Of a stretch of 64,000 bases of DNA, positions 45,501 through 56,097 are shown piece by piece (positions within the stretch are counted from its first letter, which is position 1; each line of letters begins with the position of its first letter). This DNA is from Colias croceus. Lineage: Eukaryota; Arthropoda; Insecta; Lepidoptera; Pieridae. The notes beneath the pieces were generated by a model, which saw only the letters and a list, made by a program, of their open reading frames with translations, made no database searches and was not told the origin of the DNA. The DNA lies in contig NC_059561.1 of the NCBI RefSeq assembly GCF_905220415.1, forward strand, positions 5,968,001-6,032,000. Reading direction: 5' to 3'. A program made the translations under genes and the position numbers.

Positions 45501-48500
45501 GGGCCGATTTTTCAATGCCCAGATAAACAGCTAGATAGACTTTATTCTTCAGTTAACAAAATATTCAATTTTTCAATAGACGAATAGGACTTATCTATCG
45601 AATAACTACGTTATTTGAGGAATAAATCTATCTGCTGCTCCAACGGCCAGATAGCGTGCTATTCGACGATTAGACGTTTGAGTTGACAACTGACGCGTCA
45701 AATTTGGGATATTTTCGTATGTAATAACATAGAGCGTAGAATTTTTACAATAAAGCCTCTTTCTATAAAATAATTATCAATTAAAATCATATTGAAATTG
45801 ATGTTTTTGATAGTAGTTCCTACTGATGATCATGCCATTGAAAATTTGCCGGACGCTGCCTTTATGAAGTTTCCATCGTAAAATATATAAATTTTAACAC
45901 AAATTTAATCAAAACTCTTTACTCGAATCAAAACAATAATCAACAATCATAGAACCTAAGAGCAATTAACCTATAGAGTTCTTATATTAAGACAGAACAA
46001 AATACATATTTTCTAATCTACTTACTCTTAGTCAATAACAGCATAAGCCAGATTGAGATAGCGATAGAGTATCTGCACTGTCTTCAAACGTAGCGCGCCG
46101 GCAGTCAGTTTGTTTTCCAACCAGCTGGTGGGCTCATTGCGTCAAGTGTTTTTAACGAAATATTTAGAAAATATAAAGTGTACAGTGTTTCTTTTTATTT
46201 GTCAGTGTGCTAAAATAACTATTGTATGTTTAGCAACCGGCTATCACTAGTCGAATGGGAGTTTTGGATAAAAACAATGTGAAATATCTTTCCATCGGTA
46301 AGTGATTTTCAGCAAATTGATAAATATTTATGTTTTAAACCTATTTGAAGGTTTTATCAAGCACTTTTTTGTAATTTTATGTTGTAACTGTAACATTTAC
46401 CCACTTTATGGGGTTGTGGAATATAAAATAATGAAATAATTTTTAAAAAACGTCACAATAATATCACGTTTGGCATTTTGTTTACCACCGTAGTGTTGTA
46501 ACACATCTAGCGTATATTATCGATTTATGACAAAAAATCTATTTCATATTAACGTTGATTTATTTATTTTGTTTCATAAATCAGATTTATATGTAGTTGT
46601 TGTTGCAAATAATAGATGTAAATTTTTTACCGCAGGAAAATAAAACATACCACGTGGTTGTTTTATTTGCACTATGTGTTTTAGTTTTCGTTTGTTGTTT
46701 ATTAATTTCTCTTTCAGATTATTAATAAACTCATTTTGTTTTAGATTTCCAGAGCTAAATAAAAAATGGGTATAAAACGTGAGACATGAGTTGATTGGAC
46801 GCCGCCACAATTTGCAATATTGTGTTCACTGCATTTCGAGCCTACGTGTTATCAAGATGGATACTCTAGAAGAATTGTGCAATCTTACGCTTACGTTTTT
46901 TTTTTGTTCCTGTAGATAATAAATACATTTGATTAAAGAGAGTGAATTTTTATTTTGAAATTTTTTACACATAAGTTACCTACTTTAAATGTGTTACTAT
47001 GTGAAAATTAAACGGTTGATTAAATGACAGTTCTCATAGATGAGAAACTACTATTGAAATACATACTTAATAATTATACATGCGTTTTCAAAGAAAAACC
47101 CGCATAGTTCCCATTCCTGTTGGATTTACGGGATCAAAAGTAATTTTTCCAAATTTCATTGTAATCGGTTTAGTAGTATTCGCGTGAAAGAGTAACAAAC
47201 ATCCATCCTCACAAACTTTCGATTTATTAGTAGGATGTTAGGAAAATGTTTTCATTAAGACTGTCCTTTTATTAACTTGTTAAATGCTGCATGATTCCTT
47301 CATGCTGACTGTGCCTTTCTCCTCACTCCTTTAACTTTATCATCATTTCCTTCTTTATTTTAAATTACATTTCAAGTTTTAAAATTTCTTTTATAATGTA
47401 CTAACTTTCTGCCCGCGTTTTTAAAGAAAATCCTGCACAGTTCCCGTTCACGTGGGATTTCCGGGATAAAACCTAACCTATGTGTGTATGTACAAAATTT
47501 CATTGTAATCGGTTCCGCAGTGAAAGAGTAACATCCCTTCTCACATAATTTCGCATTTATTATATACGTAGGATTAAACAAATAATGTATTCAACTGAAA
47601 TTAATTATAAGTTTTGTTTTTTTTATTATTTATTATTTCACGAAACCGTAAATGCAAAATACATTCACGATTTTATCGATTGAAGCACATCCCATCACTA
47701 TCACCTTCTATCTATCTAAATACGTACCTATAGTAAAAATGGTGCCATGACTATGTTGAAACGTAGCTTGTTGTCTATAGCTGTCTCATTCTTTCATACG
47801 ACGTTTTCTTTAGATAGAGAGAAACAAATATATGTAAATTGTATACGCTCGATACAAGTACTCTATAGGTTAATTGCTCTTAGCATAGAACACAAGATAA
47901 ACTTAAAATGCACTCCTGACGTGTGTCATAATGACGGTTGTTGACATATTGCAAGTTGACTCTATCCCGCTCTAACCTGACTAATTTAATATGTTTGTTT
48001 CGCCACTCCAAGAGCAGAGCTGCCAATATGGAAATATTTGGTCAGATAGTTATTCATCAAATAAATCACGATTGAAAAATAGGCGAGCCGTTATGAGTTA
48101 GATAAGCAATTGAATAAATCTATTCGAGGGGTAGTTATTAGACTGTTTATCTGGGCATTGAAAAATCGGCCCTTAAAAGATTTAACATTGAAAATAAAAC
48201 AATAATCAGGCAATAACTAAATTCAACTTAATTATAATATACTTTATTATTTTTCAGACTGGAAACACTAATAGAACGAAAGCCGCTAGAGAGATTAAAG
48301 AGGAACATTATATCAACTTATCCAATAATACATGAGAGAGTGCTGTTGTTGATGACACATTTTTTGATTTATAAAAGGTAAAATTTTATTAAGTATAGGA
48401 AATTTAATAATATTATTGTAAGACTGTTATAAGTATCTCTCTGATTTTTTACTTATAAGAAGGGATGCAGTTAAAATTAGTTCTGAAGAATTTTTAATTT

Positions 48501-51500
48501 GCTCTTTCTAATTAATAGTCGAAGACAACTGGATACACAATAAGCAGCAAAGAATGTAAAAACCAAAACTCCAACCTAAATTAGACTTTAACTCATCCAA
48601 ATATGGTTGAATTTATTTTTTTGTATATTGACCAACTTGCTTAGCCAGTTAAAATTTATTATTGTGTGTTTTGTGACCCTTAAAGGAATGCTAATAAACT
48701 TTATTTTGTATTTGCATTTACTTCTTTCAATTAGAATTTTGACCAACATAATATTTTAAGTACATTTTTTATAAGATTATGTATATTGTTGACTAACTGC
48801 GCTCCGCGGTTTCACCCGCGTGGCTCTGCTCCTGTTGGTCTTAGCGTGATGATATAGCCTTCCTTAATGAATGGGCTATCTAACACCGAAATATTTTTTT
48901 TTAAATTGGACCAGTAGTTCCTGAGATAAGCGCGTTCAAACAAAGAAACAAACTCTTCAGCTTTATAATACTAGTATAGATTTTAATGATAGAATATTTT
49001 GTATCACGAATTTACCAATGACAATGGAAAAAATTATATTTTCAGGGAATTTGGTTCGTCAATAGAAAAAGCTTTGTACAACAATATGACTGTACCAGAA
49101 TTCATTGATAGGCTGCTAAAGAAACGCGCTGTAGCGTTCCTATCTAAAAAGGATACATATAAACTATTGTCTGGTGAGAGTGGGTAAGTTTTATAGTCTT
49201 TTTTTTATTTTTTTTTTATTATTTAAAAGCCTAAATATATATTTTAGGCGCGTTGAGAGTAAAATTTCAAGGTCGCGCCGTGGCAATACCGTCACGTCAT
49301 AGAGTAAGGCGACGATTTTGAATCTTGCCAAAGAAGTTTCACTTCTAACACGTGTGGTACACACGATCGTTTTGTTTAATTGAGTTGTGTTTTCTGTGAT
49401 TGTTAACAACATGTTAGTTTAATAATTTAGACTGCTTATTATAAAATAATCATTTGAGTTTTAATGTGTACACATATAATCGTTAATCTATTTTTATTGG
49501 TTACTTAATGTTATTTTTACTAGAATTATCATTCATAAAACAATAATGTGATATAATTTTTAATTTTTTTTCCCTTATCTCCATAGCAACGATGGCTGGG
49601 AACAAATAGGTACATTACAACAGAAACCGCCCCTTGAGCTAGACACTTGTCTGAGCTACGATGAAATCAAACTTAGTGCTATGGTCTACATTAGCGGATA
49701 CACTGAGTGTATCAACGATGGGAATAGATGTAATAATGGTGTCGTTAATGAAGATAATGTGCAAGAAGAGGCTGTTATTATTGGTAAGATTGGATGAAAT
49801 AAAATTTTGAAAAAAATTATTGTAACATGATTGTCATTTTACTAGCTGTGTCCCGCCTCCCGCATTGTTCCGCTCCTGTTCGTCTTAGCGTGATGGTATG
49901 GATGGATGCTTATAGCCTTCCTCGATAAATCGGCTATTTAACACCGAAATAATTTTCAAATCGGACCATGAGTTCATGATATTAGCGCGTTCAAACAAAT
50001 AAACTCTTCAGCTTTATAATATTAGTATAGATAAAGCAGATCACAAAAAACACTTAATTTATAATACAATCTTACCATTAACTAAACATGAATGAGCAAA
50101 ACGTTAAGATTTTTGAAGTGATACTTCTTTTGGCGCGATGGAGAAAAATGATGAGAGTGAATTTTCACAATGCGAGCGCACACCGACACCTAAATTTAAC
50201 AGCATGAAGTTAGTTCTAGGTGGTATGAAAATTTATAACTATGTTCAAGTTGTATAATATGCTAGTATTTTTTCCATACGCCAAAGAAGTATAACTTCTA
50301 ACGCATGTACATAAGCACACACACTCTTTTTTTACATTTTATGGTCCTTCGAGCCGGATTTTAAATCTTGCAAAGTTTGAACCTCCTCGTAAAAAAATGA
50401 CGAAGGGCCTTTTGAATTCATTTAAAATCCTTAGCTCTAACGTGGTTTGACAAATGAAATATTCCTTTCTTTATTTTTACCTTCATTCTAGGCCTAATCG
50501 GTCCGCGTTTCGAGCGTCCAGAACGTATGGAATACGAGGACATATTAATAACGGAACAACAGAATGTTCTAGAAAATGGTTATGGCGAGGAAGTCACTCC
50601 CACCACGTGTCTAAATGTACTGAAAACTACGTATGTGAGGAATAACCAGTCGGCGAAACATATGTGGAGGCAGATTTGGTCGGAGTTTTATCAGGTTGGT
50701 TTTTTTTTAGGATTTTTTTTAGTTTTTTGTAGGATTTATTTATTAGTTTTTGCGTACCAGTAAAAAAAATGCGAAATTCTGTTCGTGTAGGAAATTTTTT
50801 TTTTATTTGGGGGTAGTAAGAATAATTTTAAATTTTGTAGTAAATATGTATTTTTATGATCAATTCTAAATATTTGTGTGATTATATTACTATATCCTAA
50901 GATTCTGATAATTTCATTTAATTGTTCTCGCATACTAATTACTAAATTAATGTAGTTTCTTATGTTTTGAGTAAATTTTTTAGGAATGAAAAGAAATCCA
51001 TAATGTAATGTTTCTAGACGCTAAAATGTTACGCTTCGAAAAAAAAATCAATCATCCATTTAAAAATAATATTTTTGTTGAAAATACATTGCATAAAATT
51101 CTTAAAGTTAAAATTTATTGTTTTTTCACAGTGAAGATATTTTTTTTAAACAAAAAATCTCGCAAAATAATATTTTTTTCATATAAATAACTTACAGGCA
51201 CACAGCTACACATACCAAGAGCTAACAGCGTACGTGAATATAACAGAAAAACCGGATGAAAAGAAGTTTCTAGAACGTTACGTGAAGACACAACGCGGTG
51301 TGTTCGATAATGAGCTCTATTACAAGCGAATAAGTGTTATAGCGGAATGCGCTTTATTGGATGCGGAATATAGAGGAAAAGATGGGGGAAATGTGTTTTT
51401 GAATGTTGTTGGATGTGGTTAGTATATTAATTCTTCATTTTTTAACCGACTTCAAAAAAAGGAGGAGGTTATCAATTCGGCCGGTATATTTTTTTTATGT

Positions 51501-53940
51501 ATGGTATATAGGTTTGAATTCGGTGCCAAAAACTAAGCACTTAGAATTAAGCCCGTGCACCGACATCAAACCTTTTTAGTAAATAGCACATCTAAATAAT
51601 ATGTAGTAATTAATAATATCAAATCTTTTTTATTTTTTACTTTTTCGTTTTTGAAGTCGATTGTTTTTAATGCAGTTATTTTTATACAGGGTGTCTCATC
51701 GACGGTGTACTTGAAGGGACTTATAGTTATGTGTGTACACAATAACGTAATAATAATATATAGACTATAGCACACATAATATAACAAATGCATCAGTGAA
51801 AGTTTTTCTATTAGTAATTGGTTCAGTTGTTCCTGAGATAAGCGTGTTCAAACAAACAAATTCTTCAGCTTTATATTATAAGTACTATAGATTAAGTTGA
51901 CATGGAAATGTGATGTTCTACCGTGGTCTTGCTTACTGTATTGAGGCACAAAAATTGTATCAAAATCGCTAAAATAAGATTTGTAAGAAAGACAAACAAA
52001 CGCACACATTTCTATAGTTTAAATTCATAGTAGTTTCATATTATAAATAAAAGTTGTATCATCATAGTAGTTTCATATTATAAATAAAAGTTGTATCATT
52101 CCAGGTTTAGGTGTTTGGAAGATGAGTCCGCACCAAACTGACGTATACGTGCTAACGTTTCTGGAGAGAATTCGAGCTTTTCTCAAGAAGGATTTGTTAA
52201 ACCATGTTTCAGATGTTAATTTTTCGTATATAAAACCCAGTAAACCTATAGTTGGTGAGTTATTAAAATGATTACTATGATTACTACTACTTAATTAATC
52301 AGTAAAAAAAACTACTAAACTAAATATTTATTAGGATTCTAGTATTCCTAACCTTATCATATAAGAAATATTAATTCAAATTCTTTTTTCAAAAGTAGTT
52401 TTTATGGAACTACCTCCTACATATTATAAATGCATAGCTATACCAGTTTGGTATTGAAATAACGGTTTAACGTAACGATAACGAAATTACATACCGATTT
52501 CTAATAACGATATCGGTTTTAATATGACATTGTAAATGTGAATTTCTTACAGATTTGTTTTCAAATAAATCTGCATCCGGTGCATCGCCTACAGAAAAAC
52601 GAATATTCTTCGAGAGTAAACGACATCCTCAAGGTAAGATTATTGTAATATTATTACCCATTTTTGTTATAAAAAAAGAGTGTGTGTACAATAAGTACAC
52701 GCGTTAGAAGTTATACTTCTTTGGCGTATGGAAAAAATACTAGAATATACAACTTGAACATAGTTATCAATTTTCATACCACCTAGAACTAACTTCATGC
52801 TGTTAAATTTAGGTGTCGGTGTGCGCGCGCCTTCTTAAAATTCACTCTCATCATTTTTCTCCATCGTGCCAAAAGAAGTATAACTTCAATATGTGCCAGA
52901 TAAATGTTTAAGATCCTTATAGATAGTGAAATTAATGAAATTCAAGATTTAAATAAACACTTATTTGTATTGATTAACACATTTTTTTACTTATATGACA
53001 AAAATTAGGTTAGAACATAATTCTTAAGAAACTGCCAAATAACGTATTTGATTTTTTTTTTTTTCAATTAATATTAATTTTATCTCCATCACATCGAATT
53101 TTGGTTTCATGACAAAATGTTATTGTTTCATCTTTTTATAATTGATAATTTTTGTTCAAAGGCGGTATAAACGTACAAATAGAACAAAGGGAACCATCTT
53201 CCAAATTGACGGGCGAACACGCGGGAAAACTGTTAGTCATGACCTACCCTTGGGATGGTAATGCACACCCGGGTAATGAGTTTTGGTAAGTAAATCTATA
53301 TATATAAAACTCAAAGGTGACTGATATAGTGATCTATCAACGCACAGCCCAAACCACTGGACGTATCGGGCTGAAATTTGGCATGCAGGTAGATGTCATA
53401 ACGTAGGCGTCCCCTAAGAAAGGATTTCCCGAAATTCTTGCGGGAACGGGGAAAAATGGGGATGCACGTACAAAGTCGTGGGCGGAAGCTAGTTACTAAT
53501 ATTTATTGGGTTTTATTTGAATAATAAATTCGTCTTGACGATATTTTTCACTGTTATTATTTTGTTTTAAGGGCTGATTTTTCAATCGTTTGTTAAAACT
53601 TATTCATCGAGTAACGTATTAAACTACCATTTCAAAAATGTATTCTTATTGTCCGTATATGACAGTTTACAGGTGACATTTTAAAATGTTCGTGTAATAC
53701 TTTATTGGACGGATAAATTTTAACCAATGATTGAAAAGTCGGCCCTTAATAAATTATTTATTTACTTCCAGGCTAGGAAGTCTATCAGGGTCTGGTGACC
53801 CGGCAGCGGCTTGTTCCACACAAGTATCGGAACTCCACAACGCACACATCAACCCTGCTATATCTGGAGCTAATACTAGAGTTGTAGGCCGATATGGGTT
53901 GAAAACGTTATCGGAATACTGCGTTGCCTTGACAACGTAA
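42553..53940 (+). CDS. Macrodomain-like protein, DUF4804/MavL-type (putative ADP-ribosyl hydrolase)
   Basis: Eleven coding exons join in phase: 42553-42587, 45073-45231, 48258-48377, 49046-49183, 49587-49783, 50492-50694, 51198-51417, 52105-52254, 52553-52633, 53162-53285 and 53772-53940 (TAA), giving 531 aa. No signal peptide or membrane segment is apparent, so it is probably intracellular. The N-terminal half is helical and unfamiliar. From about 350 on come NVVGCGLGVWK (353-363), like a macrodomain ADP-ribose loop, then YPWDGNAHPGNEFW (463-476) and SGSGDPAAACSTQ (481-493). From memory, these motifs mark DUF4804 proteins, including the Legionella effector MavL, reported to remove ADP-ribose from arginine. 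That activity is inference here. Introns carry inverted TE pairs around exon 2 and around exons 6-9. Confidence 0.88.
43149..43325 (+). mobile_element. Lep1-like Helitron copy, second subfamily
   Basis: It runs CACTACATAGTATAAAACAA to GCGGGCGAAGCCGCGGTAAG-CTAG, in intron 1 of the macrodomain-like gene. Confidence 0.8.
43648..44380 (+). mobile_element. 733-bp TTAA-type element, copy 1
   Basis: TIRs begin GGGCCGATTTTTCAATGCCC on both ends. Flanks TTTA and TTAT look like a decayed TTAA duplication. It has no transposase frame. It is an uninterrupted paralogue of 45501-48172 in the opposite orientation, and lies in intron 1. Confidence 0.88.
44391..44553 (+). mobile_element. Helitron-type repeat copy
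   Basis: ATATTATAAAGAAGAAAGG start, TTTCAAAAATTCTTTCACCA middle, GGGCGAAGCCGGGGCAGACA-CTAG end. It follows the TTAA element directly. Confidence 0.7.
44843..45001. repeat. GC-rich interspersed element with AAGCTATTGCAT ends
   Basis: A 159-bp GC-rich island in AT-rich intron. AAGCTATTGCAT near its left part is inverse to ATGCAATAGCTT at the right edge. Inside are GTGTGGCACTCGGGGACTGC and ACGGAATTTCTCGATTCGGT. I recognise it as repetitive in Lepidoptera from memory, but its class is unknown. It ends 71 bp before exon 2. Confidence 0.55.
46255..46297 (+). pseudogene. Possible first coding exon inside the hAT-like element
   Basis: ATG opens 14 codons (MGVLDKNNVKYLSI) that stop exactly at a GTAAGT donor. 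Upstream is a GC-richer, 5'-UTR-like stretch with TCAGTTTG. It could be the start of the lost transposase or of a captured host gene. No continuing exon was found. Confidence 0.3.
47087..47237 (-). mobile_element. Helitron-type repeat, decayed
   Basis: Landmarks AAAGAAAAACCCGCATAGTT, CGGGATCAAAAGTA and TTTCATTGTAATCGGTTTAG match the subfamily at 62852 and 34456. It is nested in the hAT-like element. Confidence 0.55.
47400..47575 (-). mobile_element. Helitron-type repeat
   Basis: ACTAACTTTCTGCCCGCG, GTTCCCGTTCACGTGGGATT and CCGGGATAAAACCTAACCTA are subfamily landmarks in inverse orientation; CTAG has decayed to CTAA. Nested in the hAT-like element. Confidence 0.6.
48793..48981 (-). mobile_element. 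Lep1-like Helitron copy
   Basis: The inverse starts TCTATACTAGTATTATAAAG and ends GCGGGTGAAACCGCGGAGCG. It lies in intron 3 of the macrodomain-like gene. Confidence 0.78.
49243..49372. mobile_element. MITE, AGAAGTTTCACTTCT family
   Basis: TTAGGCGCGTTGAGAG start, CCGTCACGTCATAGAG middle, CCAAAGAAGTTTCACTTCTA and ACACGTGTGGTACACAC end; same orientation as 34280-34432. Confidence 0.65.
49842..50033 (-). mobile_element. Lep1-like Helitron copy
   Basis: The inverse runs TCTATACTAATATTATAAAG to a GGCGGGACACAG-CTAG end with a degraded hairpin. In intron 5. Confidence 0.75.
50101..50332 (+). mobile_element. MITE, AGAAGTTATACTTCT family, copy 1
   Basis: Inverted ends TGAAGTGATACTTCTTTTGG and CCAAAGAAGTATAACTTCTA enclose GGAGAAAAATGATGAGAGTG and CTAGGTGGTATGAAAATTTA. 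It is the reverse complement of 52671-52895. In intron 5. Confidence 0.78.
51443..51690 (-). mobile_element. AACCGACTTC-family repeat copy
   Basis: It starts AACCGACTTCAAAAAAAGGA and GGTTATCAATTCGGCC and contains CACCGACATCAAACC and TTTTTGAAGTCGATTG, matching 777-1187 without the long palindrome. In intron 7. Confidence 0.75.
51815..51893 (-). mobile_element. Lep1-like Helitron, 5' fragment
   Basis: GTTCCTGAGATAAGCG, AACAAACAAATTCTTCAGC and TATAAGTACTATAGA form the inverse of the family 5' end. The rest is absent. Confidence 0.6.
52671..52895 (-). mobile_element. MITE, AGAAGTTATACTTCT family, copy 2
   Basis: Reverse complement of 50101-50332: TTAGAAGTTATACTTCTTTG at the left, TAAATTTAGGTGTCGGTGTG inside, and CAAAAGAAGTATAACTTC at the right. 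In intron 9. Confidence 0.78.
53295..53492 (+). mobile_element. Helitron-type repeat, young copy
   Basis: TCTATATATATAAAACTC start and GTCGTGGGCGGAAG-CTAG end; near-identical inverse of 30721-30921. In the last intron. Confidence 0.82.
53571..53745. mobile_element. TTAA-type MITE, 175 bp
   Basis: GGGCTGATTTTTCAATCG faces GATTGAAAAGTCGGCCC, with TTAA on both flanks (53567-53570 and 53746-53749). It ends 26 bp before the last coding exon. Confidence 0.9.
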
Positions 53941-54130
53941 ATAACGGTATCGGTATCGGTGGCGAGTGATAACGGTATTTGGTTCGGTGGGGTAACGGTA
54001 TTGGGTTGATGTGATAATGGTATTAGGTTGATGTGATAACGGTATTGAAGAAACGTGAAAACGGTATTAAGTTAACTTTATAACGGTATTGGGTTGATGT
54101 GACAATGATTTAAGTTTGGGTTTTAATAAT
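53941..54130 (+). repeat. Degenerate AACGGTATT tandem repeat in the 3' UTR
   Basis: About eight imperfect units with core ATAACGGTATT and intervening GGTTGATGTG begin right after the stop of the macrodomain-like gene. Related AACGGTATCGG sequences occur near 52465 and 57345. A candidate AATAAA lies at 54583. Confidence 0.7.
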
Positions 54131-54254
54131 ACCGGTTTTGAAGGTTGCTTTGGTACGGTTGTTGGGAAAGTTATGTAGAATTACAATAGTTGACACCTTT
54201 TATATGTATAGCACAGCAATTGCTATAATTTGTTTTGTTTAGGCATGTCCTATA

Positions 54255-54422
54255 AGAGCTAGCGCGCAAGAGCAACTTTTGTCTCCGCAACTATTTTGTC
54301 TCTCCCATCAACTCTATGGGCTAGTAAGAAATTGCGCGCACGCAGCGACGCAACTCCCCATAGAGTTGATGGGAGAGACAAAATAGTTGCGGAGACAAAA
54401 GTTGCTCTTGCGTGCTAGCTCT
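54255..54422. mobile_element. Foldback MITE with ~68-bp arms
   Basis: AGAGCTAGCGCGCAAGAGCA begins a left arm that pairs almost perfectly with the right arm ending TTGCTCTTGCGTGCTAGCTC, spacer about 30 bp. No coding capacity. Confidence 0.9.
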
Positions 54423-54734
54423 AAATCTTCGTATTCATGGTAAACATTTTTAGCAACAAAATGGTTGCGGGCAACACTCTGTGAGAGTAATAGGCATGAC
54501 GACAGATTTTGAAATCCTCTTCCATAATGTGTGTATACGTTTACTATACAAGAAAAACCCTATATTTCGGTAATATACTTAAAATAAACGAAGATAAAAG
54601 CCATTTTTCAAAAAATATTTATAAACTGCCAAAACAGCTCGCAGGTGTCATGGCGTAGGTGTGACGTCACTCTTTAGTAAATACGTAATTATTTGTACGC
54701 ATTGCGAAGAAAATTTAATAAAAATTTATTTAAT

Positions 54735-55134
54735 TAATTTATTTATTTATTCATACTTTATTGCTCTGACTTAACTTAACTAGGAACTTAATCTAATTAT
54801 AAATTTAAACAAATGGCGGTCTTATCGCTAAATAGCGATTTCTTCCAGACAACCAGACGTACGGAAGGAAGTTAGTTTGAGGAGAGGAATAGGGCAGAGC
54901 ATAAATATAATAAGTAAGAATATAATTATTAATATATAACTATGAGATTATCGAGAAATACAATATATTATATTCACAATAGTAGGTATAGGAAGGAATA
55001 AATAAAGGCCATAAAATATGTTAATAAATATATAAAGCGATAAAGATATATAATACAAAATAGATTACCTAATAAGAACGACAAGAAGAATGATAATAAT
55101 CGCGTACCATTATTTTAAATTTATATAATGACCT
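54735..55134 (-). mobile_element. LINE 3' end with terminal hairpin
   Basis: Contains TTTATTCATACTTTATTGCT and GGCGGTCTTATCGCTAAATA with GCGATTTCTTCCAGACAACC, a stem-loop that recurs at 57875-57915. Probably the 3' UTR of the LINE whose coding end lies at 56098-56390. Confidence 0.6.
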
Positions 55135-56097
55135 TTTTTTTTTTTTTTTTTTTTACTGTTTGATAGGAAAGCGCTTGACCACTATCTCGCCTGATGGAAA
55201 GCTGAGATGTGGCCTAAGATGGAGCGCGCTTTCCTAGAAGGTACCTGTTCACTCTTTTCTTGAAGACCTCCATATTGTACTCGTCGGGGAACACAGACTC
55301 AGGAAGCATGTTCCAGTCCCTCGCGGTTCGAATGAAGAATGTCGATCCGAACCGCTTTGTCCGGGTACATGGAACGTCCACCATATGGCGGTGCCTAGAG
55401 TCTGTGCGCCTCGACGAACGATGGAAAAACGGGGATGGCGGAATTAGATCGTGCAATTCCGCAGCGCACTCACCAAAGTGTATCCGATAAAATACCGATA
55501 AACTTGCCACTCTGCGACGATGGGCGAGGCTCTGGAGTTTTTTGCCTACTAGCTCATCGTCGTTTATTAGCCTCTTGGCACGCCTCTCTATCGCCTCAAG
55601 CGCCTCCAGCTGGTACTTGGCTGATCCATCCCAGAGGTGAGAACAGTATTCAATGCACGAACGGACTTGTGCTTGATAGAGATTGAGCAACTGTCCCGGA
55701 CTGAAATACTGTCTCACCTTCGCCAGAATACCAAGCTTTTTTGAGGCTACTTGGGCTTTTGATTCGATGTATGAACCAAAATTAAGAGTAGGCGTTAAGG
55801 TGACACCAAGAAGCTCGAGGTGGTCAGTTATCGGCACAGATACACCTTGGAAAGACGGAGTCAGGTTGAAAGGACTCCGTTTAGCGGAAAATAGACACGC
55901 CTGGGTCTTAGTCGCATTGAACTTGACCAGATTGGCCTCGCCCCAATCGGAGACTGCCTGTAAGGACAAGTTCAAGCGATCGACCATCGCCTCCCGCAGA
56001 GACTGGATTTGTGCCGTAATAGCACGCGCGTTGGATACGTATCTCTCCACAACAGTGCTATCGTCTGCGTACCCATAGACTGTGCCTTTTTTATTGG
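55135..56097 (-). mobile_element. 5'-truncated Jockey-type LINE with poly(A)
   Basis: A run of about 22 T at 55133-55154 is the poly(A) tail of a minus-strand element. ATCTCGCCTGATGGAAAG is its 3' UTR. The coding part is RT fragment 55214-56095. It sits between two parts of another LINE. Confidence 0.82.

Larger units (their letters stand above)
45956..47883. mobile_element. 1.93-kb hAT-like non-autonomous element
   Basis: Perfect 24-bp TIRs begin CTAAGAGCAATTAACCTATA. A perfect 8-bp duplication CATAGAAC lies at 45948-45955 and 47884-47891; the uninterrupted paralogue at 43648-44380 carries this site once (inverse, near 43930). An 8-bp duplication fits hAT, P or Merlin superfamilies. No transposase is seen, but a first-exon-like stretch is present at 46255-46297. 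Confidence 0.92.
45501..48172 (-). mobile_element. TTAA-type element, copy 2, interrupted by an 8-bp-TSD element
   Basis: Ends are GGGCCGATTTTTCAATGCCC and its inverse, flanked on both sides by TTAA (45497-45500, 48173-48176). Removing the insert at 45956-47883 and one 8-bp duplicate leaves about 736 bp matching 43648-44380 in reverse. It lies in intron 2. Confidence 0.9.
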
